DNA of 64,000 nt from CBDAPI01 sp964565865 (GTDB lineage Bacteria; Acidobacteriota; UBA6911; RPQK01; CBDAPI01). Each line of letters starts with the position of its first letter. Position 1 is the first letter of the stretch. The notes under the pieces are model-generated. The model was not told where the DNA came from, ran no database searches, and worked only from the letters and a program-made list of their open reading frames with translations. Made by a program: the position numbers and the translations under genes. The stretch is from assembly GCA_964565865.1 (NCBI GenBank), contig CAZMGM010000002.1:1-64000 (forward strand), written 5' to 3'. Positions 40,852 through 49,948 of this stretch are shown in pieces.

Positions 40852-41867
40852 GGTGAAATGCTTGTGGTTTCGATCAATTCCTGAAGCTTTCTGTAGGCCG
40901 TCCCTCTCGAGATCGACTTTTGCGCCTGCGTCAAACTGTCCTCAAAGGTGCTGTCGGTGGCCAAATGAATGGCTGCAGCCGCGTTGATCAGAACTAGATC
41001 CCGCAAGGAATCCCGTCGTTCTCCCTGAAGGATTTCGAGGCAGATGCGGGCGTTGGCGACGGAATCCCCTCCCTTCATTTCCGGTTCGGATTCCGCGGAA
41101 TATGAAAAGCCGTACTCTGCCGGATTGAGTTCAAACTCACGGAGCTTGTCGGATGTTACCTCAATGATTGCGGTGGGGGCGCGCACCGAGATTTCATCCA
41201 GGCCGTCGCGGCTGTGAATTATCCAGGAACGTCCCGTTCCCAAGAGGTTAAGAGCCTGGGCTACACTGGACGCAAGCTCCGGGTCAAAAACACCGATTAG
41301 CTGAAAAGAGGCTCCTGCTGGATTGGTGAGAGGGCCCAACATATTAAAGATTGTTCGGTGGGAAATCTGTTTTCGGATAGCGGCTACCCGCTTCATTGCC
41401 GGGTGAAAAGCAGGGGCAAACAGGAAGGCCATCCCGTTCTGATCCAGACAAAATTGAACGGTTTGCAGAGGAGCATCGATCCGAACTCCCAGTGCCTCCA
41501 GCATATCGGCGCTCCCGCAGCGCGAAGTGGCGGCGCGGTTTCCGTGCTTAGCCACCGCAATTCCAGCACCTGCGATCACAAAAGCAGCCGTGGTCGATAC
41601 ATTGAAAGAGGGGGAGCCCCCGCCTGTTCCCGCCGTGTCCACTAGATCAGCCCTGTCGCTTTGAAGTCGGATGGCATGTTGGCGCATCGTCTGTGCAAAG
41701 CCGGCGATTTCCTCTGCAGTCTCTCCCTTCACGAAGAGCGCGGTCAGGAAAGCAGAAATGGCGCTATCAGTCGCCTCCCCGTCAAAAAGGCTTTCCAGTG
41801 CATGCTCTGCTTCCTCTTTCGACAGGTCCCAGCCGGAAATGAGCTTGTGCGTCAGTTTGTCGAGCAT
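40848..41867 (-). CDS. trpD: anthranilate phosphoribosyltransferase
   Basis: TrpD transfers ribose-phosphate from PRPP to anthranilate. The 339-residue protein has the glycosyltransferase-3 fold. The PRPP loop DTAGTGGGSPSFNVSTTAAF is clear near residues 77-96, followed by KHGNRAATSRCGSADMLEALG. Its start overlaps the end of trpG by 16 bp. It is a stand-alone TrpD, not fused to TrpG as in E. coli. Confidence 0.97.
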   Translation of the reverse strand: MLDKLTHKLISGWDLSKEEAEHALESLFDGEATDSAISAFLTALFVKGETAEEIAGFAQTMRQHAIRLQSDRADLVDTAGTGGGSPSFNVSTTAAFVIAGAGIAVAKHGNRAATSRCGSADMLEALGVRIDAPLQTVQFCLDQNGMAFLFAPAFHPAMKRVAAIRKQISHRTIFNMLGPLTNPAGASFQLIGVFDPELASSVAQALNLLGTGRSWIIHSRDGLDEISVRAPTAIIEVTSDKLREFELNPAEYGFSYSAESEPEMKGGDSVANARICLEILQGERRDSLRDLVLINAAAAIHLATDSTFEDSLTQAQKSISRGTAYRKLQELIETTSISP

Positions 41868-42424
41868 AGGAAGTTCTCTAGAAGATCCTTGCCTGAGGGT
41901 GTGAGAATCGATTCAGGATGGAATTGCACTCCGTGAACGGGTAGTTCTTCATGCTGCAGTCCCATGATCGTGCCGTCCTTGGTCCAGGCGGTAACTGTCA
42001 GGCAGGAAGGCAGGTCTTCTTTTGCCACGATCAGGGAGTGGTAGCGGGTCGCAGTGAAAGGACTTGGAATTCTCTTGAAGAGCTCACCTCCGGCGTGGTG
42101 GATGCTCGAGGTCTTGCCATGCTTTAACTCCGGCGCAGCCGTGACCAACCCTCCAAAAGCCTGACCGATCACCTGGTGACCCAGGCAAACGCCCAGAATC
42201 GGAATTCGAGTTCCCAGCCTCTCGACTACTTCCAGAGAGATCCCGGCATCGTTCGGAGTTCCCGGACCCGGCGAAATTATAATCCGATCCGGTTGCAGAG
42301 TGAGGATTCGATCAGGGGTAGTCAGGTCGTTACGAAACACTTTCAGATCGCAGCCCAGCTCCCCCAGATACTGAACAAGGTTGTAGGTAAAGCTATCGTA
42401 GTTGTCTACAACGACTACCTTCAT
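41852..42424 (-). CDS. trpG: anthranilate synthase component II (glutamine amidotransferase)
   Basis: TrpG supplies ammonia from glutamine to TrpE. The 190-residue class-I amidotransferase has the catalytic Cys in GVCLGHQVIGQAFGG, the His/Glu pair in HGVQFHPESILTP, and the oxyanion loop SPGPGTPNDAG. I start at the ATG at 42424 (MKVVVVDNYDSF), which overlaps the TAA of trpE as TAATG. Upstream in-frame codons belong to trpE in another frame. It may also serve folate synthesis as PabA. Confidence 0.97.
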   Translation of the reverse strand: MKVVVVDNYDSFTYNLVQYLGELGCDLKVFRNDLTTPDRILTLQPDRIIISPGPGTPNDAGISLEVVERLGTRIPILGVCLGHQVIGQAFGGLVTAAPELKHGKTSSIHHAGGELFKRIPSPFTATRYHSLIVAKEDLPSCLTVTAWTKDGTIMGLQHEELPVHGVQFHPESILTPSGKDLLENFLCSTN

Positions 42425-43830
42425 TAATTTTCTCCAGCCGACTCCTCGATAGTGCGTTCCAGATGGTTGGAGAGCTCCAGAGCTTTGACCAAAGCAGCAG
42501 CCTTGTTTCGGCATTCGTTGTACTCTCTGAGAGGAATCGAATCGGCCACAATTCCGGCACCGGCTTGAATAACCACCTTTTCGTCTTTAAACACCATGGT
42601 TCGGATTGCAATACAGGTGTCCAGATTGCCACAGAAATCAACGTATCCTACAGCTCCGGCATAGACACCTCGATTGGAGGGTTCCAGCTCGTCAATAATC
42701 TCCATGGCCCTAATCTTTGGGGCCCCTGTAACGGTCCCCGCTGGGAAGCAGGCACCCAGGGCGTCAAATCGGTCGCATTCCTTCCTGAGGCTTCCCTTCA
42801 AAGCGCTCACCAGATGCATCACGTGGGAGTACTTTTCAACAAGCATCAGGTCTTTTACCTTCACAGAGCCGAAGTCGCTGACCCGGCCGAGGTCGTTTCG
42901 GCCCAGATCCACAAGCATGACGTGCTCTGCTCTTTCCTTCTCGTCCCGGCGCAACTCCTCCTCCATCTCCAGTTCTTCTGCGGGAGTGCGGCCCCTCCGT
43001 CGGGTGCCAGCGATGGGTCTATACTCGAGTTGCGAACCATTTACCTTGATAAGCATCTCGGGGGAGGAACCGGCTACAGAAAGCTCTCCCATCCTCAAAA
43101 AGAAAAGGTAGGGGGACGGATTAATGTAGCGCAGCGCCCTGTAGACATTGAAAGGTTCGCCAGTGAAGTCCGTCGTGAAGCACTGGGAAAGCACGACCTG
43201 GAGAATATCTCCTGCCCGAATGTACTGTTTAGCTGTCTCTACAGCAGCGCAGAATCTTTCTCGTGTGAAATTGGATTGGAGATCGACACCCTGCTGCCCT
43301 CCCTCCTCCGGCGCAGTCGAAAAAACGCCTGGGTTCTGAAGCGACCCGCTGTCCAGGAGACGGTTCTCCATTTCATCCAGTTTCTCTCTGCCCTGGTGGG
43401 AAAGGATCACGATTTGGTGTTTAACGTGATCAAAGGCGAGAATTGTTGAGTAATAGTCCATCAGGACGGGAGATCCTCTCCAGCTGGAAGAGCCTTTCGA
43501 CGGCAGGTTCTCGAGTTCCCTTATCACATCGTAGGAGAGAATCCCGACTGCTCCGCCGGTAAAGGGTGGTAGATCAGGGTGGATGGGAAGCAGTGGCGGA
43601 AAATTGTCCCGGAAATCCTTCCAGGTACCCTGAAAGGTCTTTTCTGGAGACACGCCGAGGAAGGAGTAGCGTCCGATTCTCTCGCCCCCTTCAACCGATT
43701 CGAGAAGAAAAGCCCGATTCTCGTTTTTGGCAATTCTCAGAAACGCCGAAACAGGAGTCAACCAGTCAGCCAAAAGACAACGGTAGAAAACCTCGCCCTG
43801 ACCGTCTGTCGCGATTCCCTCATTCTTCAT
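42424..43830 (-). CDS. trpE: anthranilate synthase component I
   Basis: TrpE makes anthranilate from chorismate. The 468-residue protein carries the tryptophan feedback-site motif LLES (in AFLLESVEGGERIGRYSFLG) and the chorismate-binding core (GDILQVVLSQCF, PIAGTRRRGRTPAEE, EHVMLVDLGRNDLGRVSDFGSV, FPAGTVTGAPKIRAMEIIDELE). It is the first gene of trpEGDCFBA. An intrinsic terminator ends only 14 bp before its start codon, which implies transcription must read through a leader terminator. See the leader features. Confidence 0.97.
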   Translation of the reverse strand: MKNEGIATDGQGEVFYRCLLADWLTPVSAFLRIAKNENRAFLLESVEGGERIGRYSFLGVSPEKTFQGTWKDFRDNFPPLLPIHPDLPPFTGGAVGILSYDVIRELENLPSKGSSSWRGSPVLMDYYSTILAFDHVKHQIVILSHQGREKLDEMENRLLDSGSLQNPGVFSTAPEEGGQQGVDLQSNFTRERFCAAVETAKQYIRAGDILQVVLSQCFTTDFTGEPFNVYRALRYINPSPYLFFLRMGELSVAGSSPEMLIKVNGSQLEYRPIAGTRRRGRTPAEELEMEEELRRDEKERAEHVMLVDLGRNDLGRVSDFGSVKVKDLMLVEKYSHVMHLVSALKGSLRKECDRFDALGACFPAGTVTGAPKIRAMEIIDELEPSNRGVYAGAVGYVDFCGNLDTCIAIRTMVFKDEKVVIQAGAGIVADSIPLREYNECRNKAAALVKALELSNHLERTIEESAGEN

Positions 43831-43844
43831 TCACGTATCCGCGC

Positions 43845-43882
43845 AAAAAAAAAGCCGTGGGGGGGAGCCCCACGGCTTTTTT
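43845..43882 (-). terminator. terminator in the trpE leader (candidate attenuator)
   Basis: On the minus strand GCCGTGGGG (43868-43876) pairs with CCCCACGGC (43854-43862) around the loop CTCCC (43863-43867). It is preceded by six A and followed by nine T (43845-43853). The T-tract stops 14 bp before the trpE ATG, leaving no room for another promoter. It may also end rho transcripts. An upstream GGGGGAG (43918-43924) can pair with CTCCCCC (43861-43867), destroying this hairpin. Confidence 0.85.
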
Positions 43883-43917
43883 CACTGATCTAAACCTATC
43901 TCAGCCTTTGAAAATAA

Positions 43918-43926
43918 CTCCCCCTT
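43918..43926 (-). promoter_or_regulatory. candidate antiterminator strand of the trp leader
   Basis: AAGGGGGAG on the minus strand has a perfect 7-bp complement (CTCCCCC) in the terminator loop and 3' arm. Its AGGGGG part can instead pair with CCCTCT (43955-43960) inside the leader peptide codons just at the Trp codon. Alternative pairings of this kind are the hallmark of transcription attenuation. Predicted by eye only. Confidence 0.5.
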
Positions 43927-43943
43927 GCGTTTCCCGGTTTGTT

Positions 43944-43973
43944 TCAGTTTCGCCAGAGGGTCTTGTTGTTCAT
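43944..43973 (-). CDS. trpL: candidate trp leader peptide, nine codons with one Trp
   Basis: The reading frame MNNKTLWRN lies between the candidate promoter and the terminator upstream of trpE. A short CAGG precedes the ATG. The UGG codon is at position 7, and the three codons before it contain the CCCUCU segment able to sequester the antiterminator strand. Known trp leader peptides usually carry two or three Trp codons, so this is a weaker match. Ribosome stalling at the UGG would fit an attenuation model. Confidence 0.4.
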   Translation of the reverse strand: MNNKTLWRN

Positions 43974-43993
43974 CCTGTCATTTCTCAGCGTAA

Positions 43994-44023
43994 AGAATAG
44001 AGACGCGGCAGGAGGAAAGTCAA
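43994..44023 (-). promoter_or_regulatory. candidate promoter of the trp operon
   Basis: TTGACT (44018-44023) and TATTCT (43994-43999) are 18 bp apart on the minus strand, directly after the rho stop codon. A transcript starting near 43987 would carry a leader of about 155 nt containing the short peptide and terminator. Without it, the trp genes would depend on read-through from rho. Confidence 0.6.
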
Positions 44024-44029
44024 GCCCTT

Positions 44030-45307
44030 TTACCCTCCCGACATTGCATTTAGAAAGTCGGCGTTACTATTGGTCTTGCTGAGTTTTTCAAGCAGGAGTT
44101 CCATCGACTCGGTAACGGACAGTGGATTGAGCACCTTGCGCAGGACCCAGACTCTGTTGAGTTCCTCCTTGCTCAGCAGCAGGTCTTCTTTGCGCGTTCC
44201 TGAACGATTGATATCGATAGCAGGGAAGACTCTTTTGTCGACAAGTTTTCGATCCAGATGGAGCTCCATGTTCCCGGTGCCCTTGAACTCCTCGAAAATC
44301 ACGTCATCCATGCGGCTGCCGGTATCGATGAGAGCCGTGGCCATGATGGTGAGACTTCCGCCTTCTTCGATGTTCCTCGCTGCCCCGAAAAAACGCTTGG
44401 GTCGCTGCAAAGCATTCGAATCGACACCGCCTGAAAGCACCTTTCCGGACGGCGGAACTATTGTGTTGTAGGCTCGAGCAAGTCGAGTAATAGAGTCGAG
44501 GAGGATCACCACATCCTTCTGATGTTCGATCAGGCGTTTGGCCTTCTCTAGGACCATCTCGGCGACCTGGACGTGGCGGGTGGCCGGCTCGTCAAAGGTC
44601 GAACTAATGACCTCCCCCCGGACGGAGCGCTGCATGTCCGTCACTTCTTCCGGGCGCTCGTCGATGAGCAGGACAATAAGGACCATTTCGGGATGGTTGG
44701 AAGTCACGGAATTGGCGATACTCTGGAGAATCATCGTCTTTCCTGCCCGGGGTGGAGAGACGATTAGACCCCTCTGACCCATCCCAATCGGAGTCAGGAG
44801 ATCCATGACGCGACCGCTTAAGTTTTCTCTGGCCGTTTCTAGGCCTATCTTCTGGTCGGGATAGATGGGCGTCAGGTTCTCGAAGAATGTCCTGTCACGG
44901 GCTACATCTGGATGTTCGAAATTGATGGCTTCTACCTTAATCAAGGCAAAGTAGCGCTCCCCCTCTTTGGGAGGGCGAACCTGTCCGGACACCGTATCTC
45001 CAGTGTGGAGGTCGAACTTCCGGATCTGAGAAGGCGATACATAGATGTCATCGGGTCCTGGGAGGTAGTTGTACTCTGGGGCTCGAAGAAAGCCAAACCC
45101 ATCGGGAAGCGTCTCCAGGACTCCTTCGGAAAAGATGAGGCCGCTTCGCTCAGTTTGGGCCTTGAGGATCTGAAAAATCAGTTCCTGCTTGCGCATCCCT
45201 GTAGCTCCCTCGATCTCCAACTCCTGGGCAATCTGGTTCAGGGCCTTGATATTCAGATCTTTGAGTTCCTTGATATTCAGTGATTCAGCTGTCTTGGTAT
45301 TACTCAT
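44030..45307 (-). CDS. rho: transcription termination factor Rho
   Basis: Rho is the hexameric RNA helicase that terminates transcription. The 425-residue protein has an N-terminal Rho-N helical domain (LNIKELKDLNIKALNQIAQELEIEG), the cold-shock-like RNA-binding domain (GFGFLRAPEYNYLPGPDDIYVSPSQIRKF in parts), and the ATPase domain with Walker A PPRAGKTMIL, DERPEEVTDM and DSITRLARAYN. There is no long insert as found in some actinobacteria. It begins 3 bp after engB and is followed by the trp leader, so trp may partly be read from this cluster. Confidence 0.98.
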   Translation of the reverse strand: MSNTKTAESLNIKELKDLNIKALNQIAQELEIEGATGMRKQELIFQILKAQTERSGLIFSEGVLETLPDGFGFLRAPEYNYLPGPDDIYVSPSQIRKFDLHTGDTVSGQVRPPKEGERYFALIKVEAINFEHPDVARDRTFFENLTPIYPDQKIGLETARENLSGRVMDLLTPIGMGQRGLIVSPPRAGKTMILQSIANSVTSNHPEMVLIVLLIDERPEEVTDMQRSVRGEVISSTFDEPATRHVQVAEMVLEKAKRLIEHQKDVVILLDSITRLARAYNTIVPPSGKVLSGGVDSNALQRPKRFFGAARNIEEGGSLTIMATALIDTGSRMDDVIFEEFKGTGNMELHLDRKLVDKRVFPAIDINRSGTRKEDLLLSKEELNRVWVLRKVLNPLSVTESMELLLEKLSKTNSNADFLNAMSGG

Positions 45308-45310
45308 GAT

Positions 45311-45880
45311 TCAACCCTCTTTGATGATTCTCCAGAGCGCCTTCTTGCCTTCTCCGGTGCGAGAGGAATAAGCAACGAGGCCGTCGATTCCCAGGGAGCG
45401 CTCGATCTGTCGCAACGACCGGAGTCGTTGACTCGATCTGACGCGGTCGATCTTGGTCGCAACAACCTGTGTCTGAATCTGGTAGGCATTCAGGAAGTCC
45501 TGCATGACCCTGTCCAGAGGGCCCGGATCGTGGCGTGAGTCGACGATCAGAATCGCAAGCCTGATTCTGCCGTCTGATTTCAAGAAACCTTCGATGAGGC
45601 TCTGCCAGCCTGATCGTATCTTCCGGGGTGCCCGCGCGTAGCCATAGCCGGGCAGATCGGCAAAAATCCATTGGCTGTTGATGTTGAATATGTTGATCGT
45701 TCTCGTCCGACCCGGGACCGAACTGGTCCGGGCCAGTTTCTTATTCCCGACCAGGTTGTTGAGCAGGCTCGATTTACCCACATTGGATCGGCCAGCAAAA
45801 ACAATCCTGGGAAGCTTGGGAACGTGCCCAGCCTCCATTTCCTCCGCTCTGGTTAGCGAAGTCAAAAAAGTGCACTCCAC
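45311..45880 (-). CDS. engB: ribosome-biogenesis GTPase EngB/YsxC
   Basis: EngB is the small TRAFAC GTPase needed for large ribosomal subunit assembly. The 189-residue protein has G1 AGRSNVGKSSLLNNL, G3 DLPGYGYA and G4 TKIDR, and its length is typical. It sits between lon and rho; lon-engB adjacency is frequent in bacteria. The ATG at 45880 begins MECTFLTSLTRAEEM, with the conserved PRIVFAGRSNVGK after residue 24. Confidence 0.96.
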   Translation of the reverse strand: MECTFLTSLTRAEEMEAGHVPKLPRIVFAGRSNVGKSSLLNNLVGNKKLARTSSVPGRTRTINIFNINSQWIFADLPGYGYARAPRKIRSGWQSLIEGFLKSDGRIRLAILIVDSRHDPGPLDRVMQDFLNAYQIQTQVVATKIDRVRSSQRLRSLRQIERSLGIDGLVAYSSRTGEGKKALWRIIKEG

Positions 45881-46015
45881 AGTTCCTGATCAAGGATTAC
45901 GGCATAGAAATCCGAAGGTTTCAAACCGATGGTTGTTGTTATTACCTAGTGTCTGTATCGCTTTAGGGCGTTGGATGAATTCTGGTCGGCGAGAGGCGTG
46001 GCGGCTCTCTATGGA

Positions 46016-48442
46016 TCAATGATGAATTCTTGGACGGTCACCGCCTTCGATTTTCGGTGGCAGCTTGCTTACATAGTCATCCCTGTTCCTGGCTGAGGCC
46101 GGAGAAGTCACGAGGGCGTTTTCGAGCACTTCGTCCATTTGCTCAACAAACACGAACTCGAGATCCTCCTGCACTGACTCGGGGATGTCTTGCATGTCCT
46201 TGCGGTTTTCCTCCGGAAGCAGAACTTTCTTGATTCCGGCCCGGTGGGCAGCCAGAACTTTCTCTTTGACGCCTCCAACTGGCATTATGCGCCCCCTCAG
46301 AGTGATTTCTCCGGTCATGGCAACGTCATGGTCGACTGGGATGCCTGTCAGGGAAGATGTCATTGCCGCGGCCAGCGTGATACCAGCAGAAGGACCATCT
46401 TTGGGAATCGCACCTTCTGGGACGTGCACGTGGATGTCAAACGCCTTGTGGAAATCATTGCTCAAACCGTACTGCTCCGCCCGGGAGCGAACGTAGGAAA
46501 GAGCGGCCTTGGCAGATTCCTGCATCACTTCACCAAGCTTGCCGGTCAGTAGAAGGTCGCCCTTCCCTTCCATACTGGAGCACTCCGTCATCAAGACTTC
46601 GCCGCCCATTTCGGTCCACGCCAGCCCCGTCGCTAGTCCTACTTCATCGGTTTCAGAAGCCATCTGGTTTCGGTACTTGGCCGGGCCTAGAAAGTCAGCG
46701 ACCGCAGCTTTGTCAACATCGAACTCGAAAGAGGCAGTTGCTTTCGTACCACTTTCGACCACCCTGCGGGCGATCTTGCGATAGATTCGACCGATTTCAC
46801 GTTCCAGGTTCCGTACTCCCGACTCACGAGTGTACTCCTTGATGATTGCCAGAATGGACTCGTCCTTGAAGTCGATCTTGGACTTCTTTAAGCCTTTCAA
46901 TTCTTTTTGCTTGGGCACCAGAAAGTTCTTGGCAATCTGTGTCTTATCGTAGTCCGTATAGCCAGACAGGTCGACGATCTCCATCCGATCCTGCAGGGGC
47001 CTCGGCACGGTGTGAAGGACGTTGCCTGTGCAAATGAACAGAACCTGCGACAAATCCAGTTCGGTGTCCAGATAGTGATCGGCGAAGGTGGCGTTGTGTT
47101 CCGGGTCGAGAACCTCCATCAGAGCCGCGGAAGGATCTCCCCGAAAATCCATACTCATTTTGTCGATCTCATCCAGGAGCATCACCGGGTTCTTGGTACC
47201 GGCCCTTTTCATCATTTGCACGATCTGGCCTGGAAGGGCTCCAATGTATGTCCTCCGGTGTCCTCGGATCTCAGCCTCATCACGGACTCCACCCAGTGAC
47301 AGTCTGACGAATTTGCGCCCTGTTGCGCGGGCAATGGAGCGGCCAAGAGAGGTCTTTCCTACTCCTGGAGGCCCCACGAAGCAGAGAATCGAACCCTGGT
47401 GTTTCTTGGTGTAAAGCTGACGTACCGCCAGAAACTCAAGAATGCGTTCCTTGACATCCTGCAGTCCGTAGTGGTCGTCATGGAGAATTTTCTCGGCCTT
47501 CTTGATGTTCCGGATCTCGCGGCTTCTCTTGTTCCAGGGAAGGGCAAGCAGCCAGTCAAGATAGGTGCGACTCACCGTAGTTTCAGCGCTCAGGGGAGGC
47601 ATCTGTTCGAGCCGTTTGATCTCGGCCTCCGCTTTCTGTAGAGCATCGGGCGGCAATTGCGCCGCTTCGATTCTCTCCTTGAGTTCCTCGATCTCGTCTT
47701 TGTCGCTGCGACCCAACTCTTTTTGAATTGCCTTGATCTTTTCGTTCAGATAGTACTCCCGCTGGGCCTTTTCCATCTGTTTGCGGACCCGCCCCTGAAT
47801 AGACTTGTCCATCGTGATCTTCTCGATCTCGACCTCGATCAAATCGCAGATTCTTTCCATCCTCTCGAGGGGATCGGCAATCTCGAGCAGCGACTGTTTT
47901 TCTTCCACGGCAACCGGAAGATTCGCTGCCACGCTGTCAGCCAGGCGCTCGTCCTCCGAGTTCTGAACCGCCTGTACAACGGCTTCATAGTTGACATTCT
48001 GATCGAGCTTGGAGAACTGCTCAAACAGGTTCTGCAGCCTCTTGTTGAGAACGCTTAGCTTGGCTTCCGAGACCGCCACAACCGGCAGAGTCTTGACCTC
48101 GGCAACCAGGTAGCCCTCCTGGCTGCTCACTCGGACCGTGCGGGCCCTTTTCAAGCCCTCCACCAGGACCCGGATGTTTCCATCGGGGAGCTTCAGGCTC
48201 TGCACAATCGCAGCGACTGTTCCGACACGAAAGATCCGGTCCGGTTGTGGATCATCTTCAGTCGCATCCATCTGGGTCGCCAGATAGATTCTTTTATCAC
48301 CCTGCAGGGCCTCTTCGAGTGCCAGGACAGACGAAGGCCGTCCGATGACAAATGGCACCATCATGTGCGGAAAGACCACTACATCCCGAATCGGCACCAT
48401 CGGGCAGATGTATTTAGTTTGTTCGTCCTGGGTCTTGTCCAT
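46016..48442 (-). CDS. lon: ATP-dependent protease Lon
   Basis: The 808-residue AAA+ serine protease degrades misfolded and regulatory proteins. It has the N-terminal LAN domain (IRDVVVFPHMMVPFVIGR), a coiled-coil region (about 190-300), Walker A GPPGVGKTSLG near residue 363, and the C-terminal Ser-Lys protease with the catalytic Ser in DGPSAGITLA and the Lys in GGVKEKVLAAHRAG. The length matches LonA (784 in E. coli, from memory). It lies downstream of clpX in the tig-clpP-clpX-lon order. Confidence 0.98.
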   Translation of the reverse strand: MDKTQDEQTKYICPMVPIRDVVVFPHMMVPFVIGRPSSVLALEEALQGDKRIYLATQMDATEDDPQPDRIFRVGTVAAIVQSLKLPDGNIRVLVEGLKRARTVRVSSQEGYLVAEVKTLPVVAVSEAKLSVLNKRLQNLFEQFSKLDQNVNYEAVVQAVQNSEDERLADSVAANLPVAVEEKQSLLEIADPLERMERICDLIEVEIEKITMDKSIQGRVRKQMEKAQREYYLNEKIKAIQKELGRSDKDEIEELKERIEAAQLPPDALQKAEAEIKRLEQMPPLSAETTVSRTYLDWLLALPWNKRSREIRNIKKAEKILHDDHYGLQDVKERILEFLAVRQLYTKKHQGSILCFVGPPGVGKTSLGRSIARATGRKFVRLSLGGVRDEAEIRGHRRTYIGALPGQIVQMMKRAGTKNPVMLLDEIDKMSMDFRGDPSAALMEVLDPEHNATFADHYLDTELDLSQVLFICTGNVLHTVPRPLQDRMEIVDLSGYTDYDKTQIAKNFLVPKQKELKGLKKSKIDFKDESILAIIKEYTRESGVRNLEREIGRIYRKIARRVVESGTKATASFEFDVDKAAVADFLGPAKYRNQMASETDEVGLATGLAWTEMGGEVLMTECSSMEGKGDLLLTGKLGEVMQESAKAALSYVRSRAEQYGLSNDFHKAFDIHVHVPEGAIPKDGPSAGITLAAAMTSSLTGIPVDHDVAMTGEITLRGRIMPVGGVKEKVLAAHRAGIKKVLLPEENRKDMQDIPESVQEDLEFVFVEQMDEVLENALVTSPASARNRDDYVSKLPPKIEGGDRPRIHH

Positions 48443-48590
48443 TCCGACTCAACGCCCCCCTGTACTGTTTCAACTGATAACTTAGACTTCGATCGCACAC
48501 AACCGTTTCAAAAATCTTGCTGCCATGAGTTTCTACGGTGGAAGTCTTGAACTCAGAAAGAGCGAATAGGCAAGAGATGTAATTCGGGGA

Positions 48591-49832
48591 TTACCCGGCC
48601 TTTTCCAAGAGCTTGAAAACAACCTCCTTGTTCTCAACCATCTCTCGAGTGACTACGAACTCCTTGACGCCCTTCGAACTCGGCAGCTCGTACATCAAAT
48701 CTAACATAAGATCTTCAGTAATCAGGCGCAAGCCACGTGCTCCGATTTTCCGTTCCATGGCCAGCCCCGCAATTGCCTCCAGGGCATCGTCAGTGAATTT
48801 AAGGGCAACGTTCTCAAACTCGAACATCCGTTGGTACTGCTTGGTCAGGGCATTGGCCGGCTTGGTCAGGATCTCCACCAGTGCTCCCTTGTCGAGATGA
48901 TGAAGCGTGCATACGACAGGCAGCCGTCCAACGAACTCAGGAATCAGTCCATATTTGATGAGATCTTCCGGAAGGACGTGAGACAACAGGTCGGACTTTA
49001 TCGCCTTTAGCCAGCGGCTCTCAGACTTACGGGATCTGAACCCCAGCGTAGAACGTCCCAGGCGCTTTCGAATGCCTTTGTCGAGACCTATAAAGGCTCC
49101 GCCGCAGACAAAGAGAATATTGGTAGTGTCAATCTGAACGAACTCCTGGTGGGGATGCTTGCGGCCACCTTGAGGGGGGACGTTGGCCACTGTTCCCTCC
49201 AGGATTTTGAGCAGTGCCTGTTGTACTCCCTCACCTGAGACATCCCGGGTAATGGACGGATTCTCATCCTTTCGAGAGATCTTATCGATCTCATCGATGT
49301 AGATGATGCCCTGCATGCACCGGTCTCGCTCGCCACCGGCTGCCTGCAGGAGCTTGAGAATGATGTTTTCCACATCTTCCCCCACGTAGCCTGCTTCGGT
49401 GAGGGTTGTTGCGTCGACAATGGCAAAGGGAACGGAGAGCATTCTGGCGAGCGTCTGCGCCAACAGCGTCTTCCCCGTTCCAGTGGGACCAATCAGCAAA
49501 ACATTGCTTTTCGCCAGCTCCACGTCTTGATGGCGGCGAGCCCCCATTCTAAGTCGCTTGTAGTGGTTATAAACGGCGACCGCCAGCTTTCTCTTGGCCA
49601 GCTTCTGACCGATCACGTACTGGTCGAGAAACTCTCTAATCTCTGCAGGTTTGGGAAGTTTTTCCTGCAAGCCCGACGCTTCCGAAGCGAGATCATCCGA
49701 GATGATCTCATTGCACACGTCGACGCATTCATCGCAGATGAAAACAGTGGGCCCGGCTATGAGCTTCTTTACGTCATTCTGGCTCTTGTTACAGAAGGAG
49801 CAACGAAGAACCTCTTCAGTCTCTTTTTTCAC
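48591..49832 (-). CDS. clpX: ClpXP protease ATPase subunit ClpX
   Basis: ClpX unfolds substrates for ClpP. The 413-residue AAA+ protein starts with the C4 zinc finger (CSFCNKSQ and CDECVDVC), followed by Walker A GPTGTGKTLLAQTLA, the GYVGEDVE pore loop, DEIDKISRK, and sensor regions. The GYVGE and RKH-type loops and the IGF-equivalent loop region (LGRSTLGFRSRK) are visible. It begins about 116 bp after clpP on the same strand. Confidence 0.98.
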   Translation of the reverse strand: MKKETEEVLRCSFCNKSQNDVKKLIAGPTVFICDECVDVCNEIISDDLASEASGLQEKLPKPAEIREFLDQYVIGQKLAKRKLAVAVYNHYKRLRMGARRHQDVELAKSNVLLIGPTGTGKTLLAQTLARMLSVPFAIVDATTLTEAGYVGEDVENIILKLLQAAGGERDRCMQGIIYIDEIDKISRKDENPSITRDVSGEGVQQALLKILEGTVANVPPQGGRKHPHQEFVQIDTTNILFVCGGAFIGLDKGIRKRLGRSTLGFRSRKSESRWLKAIKSDLLSHVLPEDLIKYGLIPEFVGRLPVVCTLHHLDKGALVEILTKPANALTKQYQRMFEFENVALKFTDDALEAIAGLAMERKIGARGLRLITEDLMLDLMYELPSSKGVKEFVVTREMVENKEVVFKLLEKAG

Positions 49833-49948
49833 TCAGAATTACCCCTGTCCGCTCAAGCACGCCCACTATCGAGCCCAAGCTTTGGCTGCCGCCCCCCAGG
49901 ATACGGGATCAACCCTGGAACTGAAGAAAACAAGCAGGGACCGATCAC

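Noticed and set aside
42463..43449. 328-codon plus-strand frame opposite trpE
   Set aside because: Antisense shadow of trpE with no recognisable domain.
43845..43882. The trpE leader terminator as only the ordinary terminator of rho
   Set aside because: Not fully excluded, but its end 14 bp from the trpE ATG leaves no promoter space, and competing complementary segments upstream fit attenuation better.
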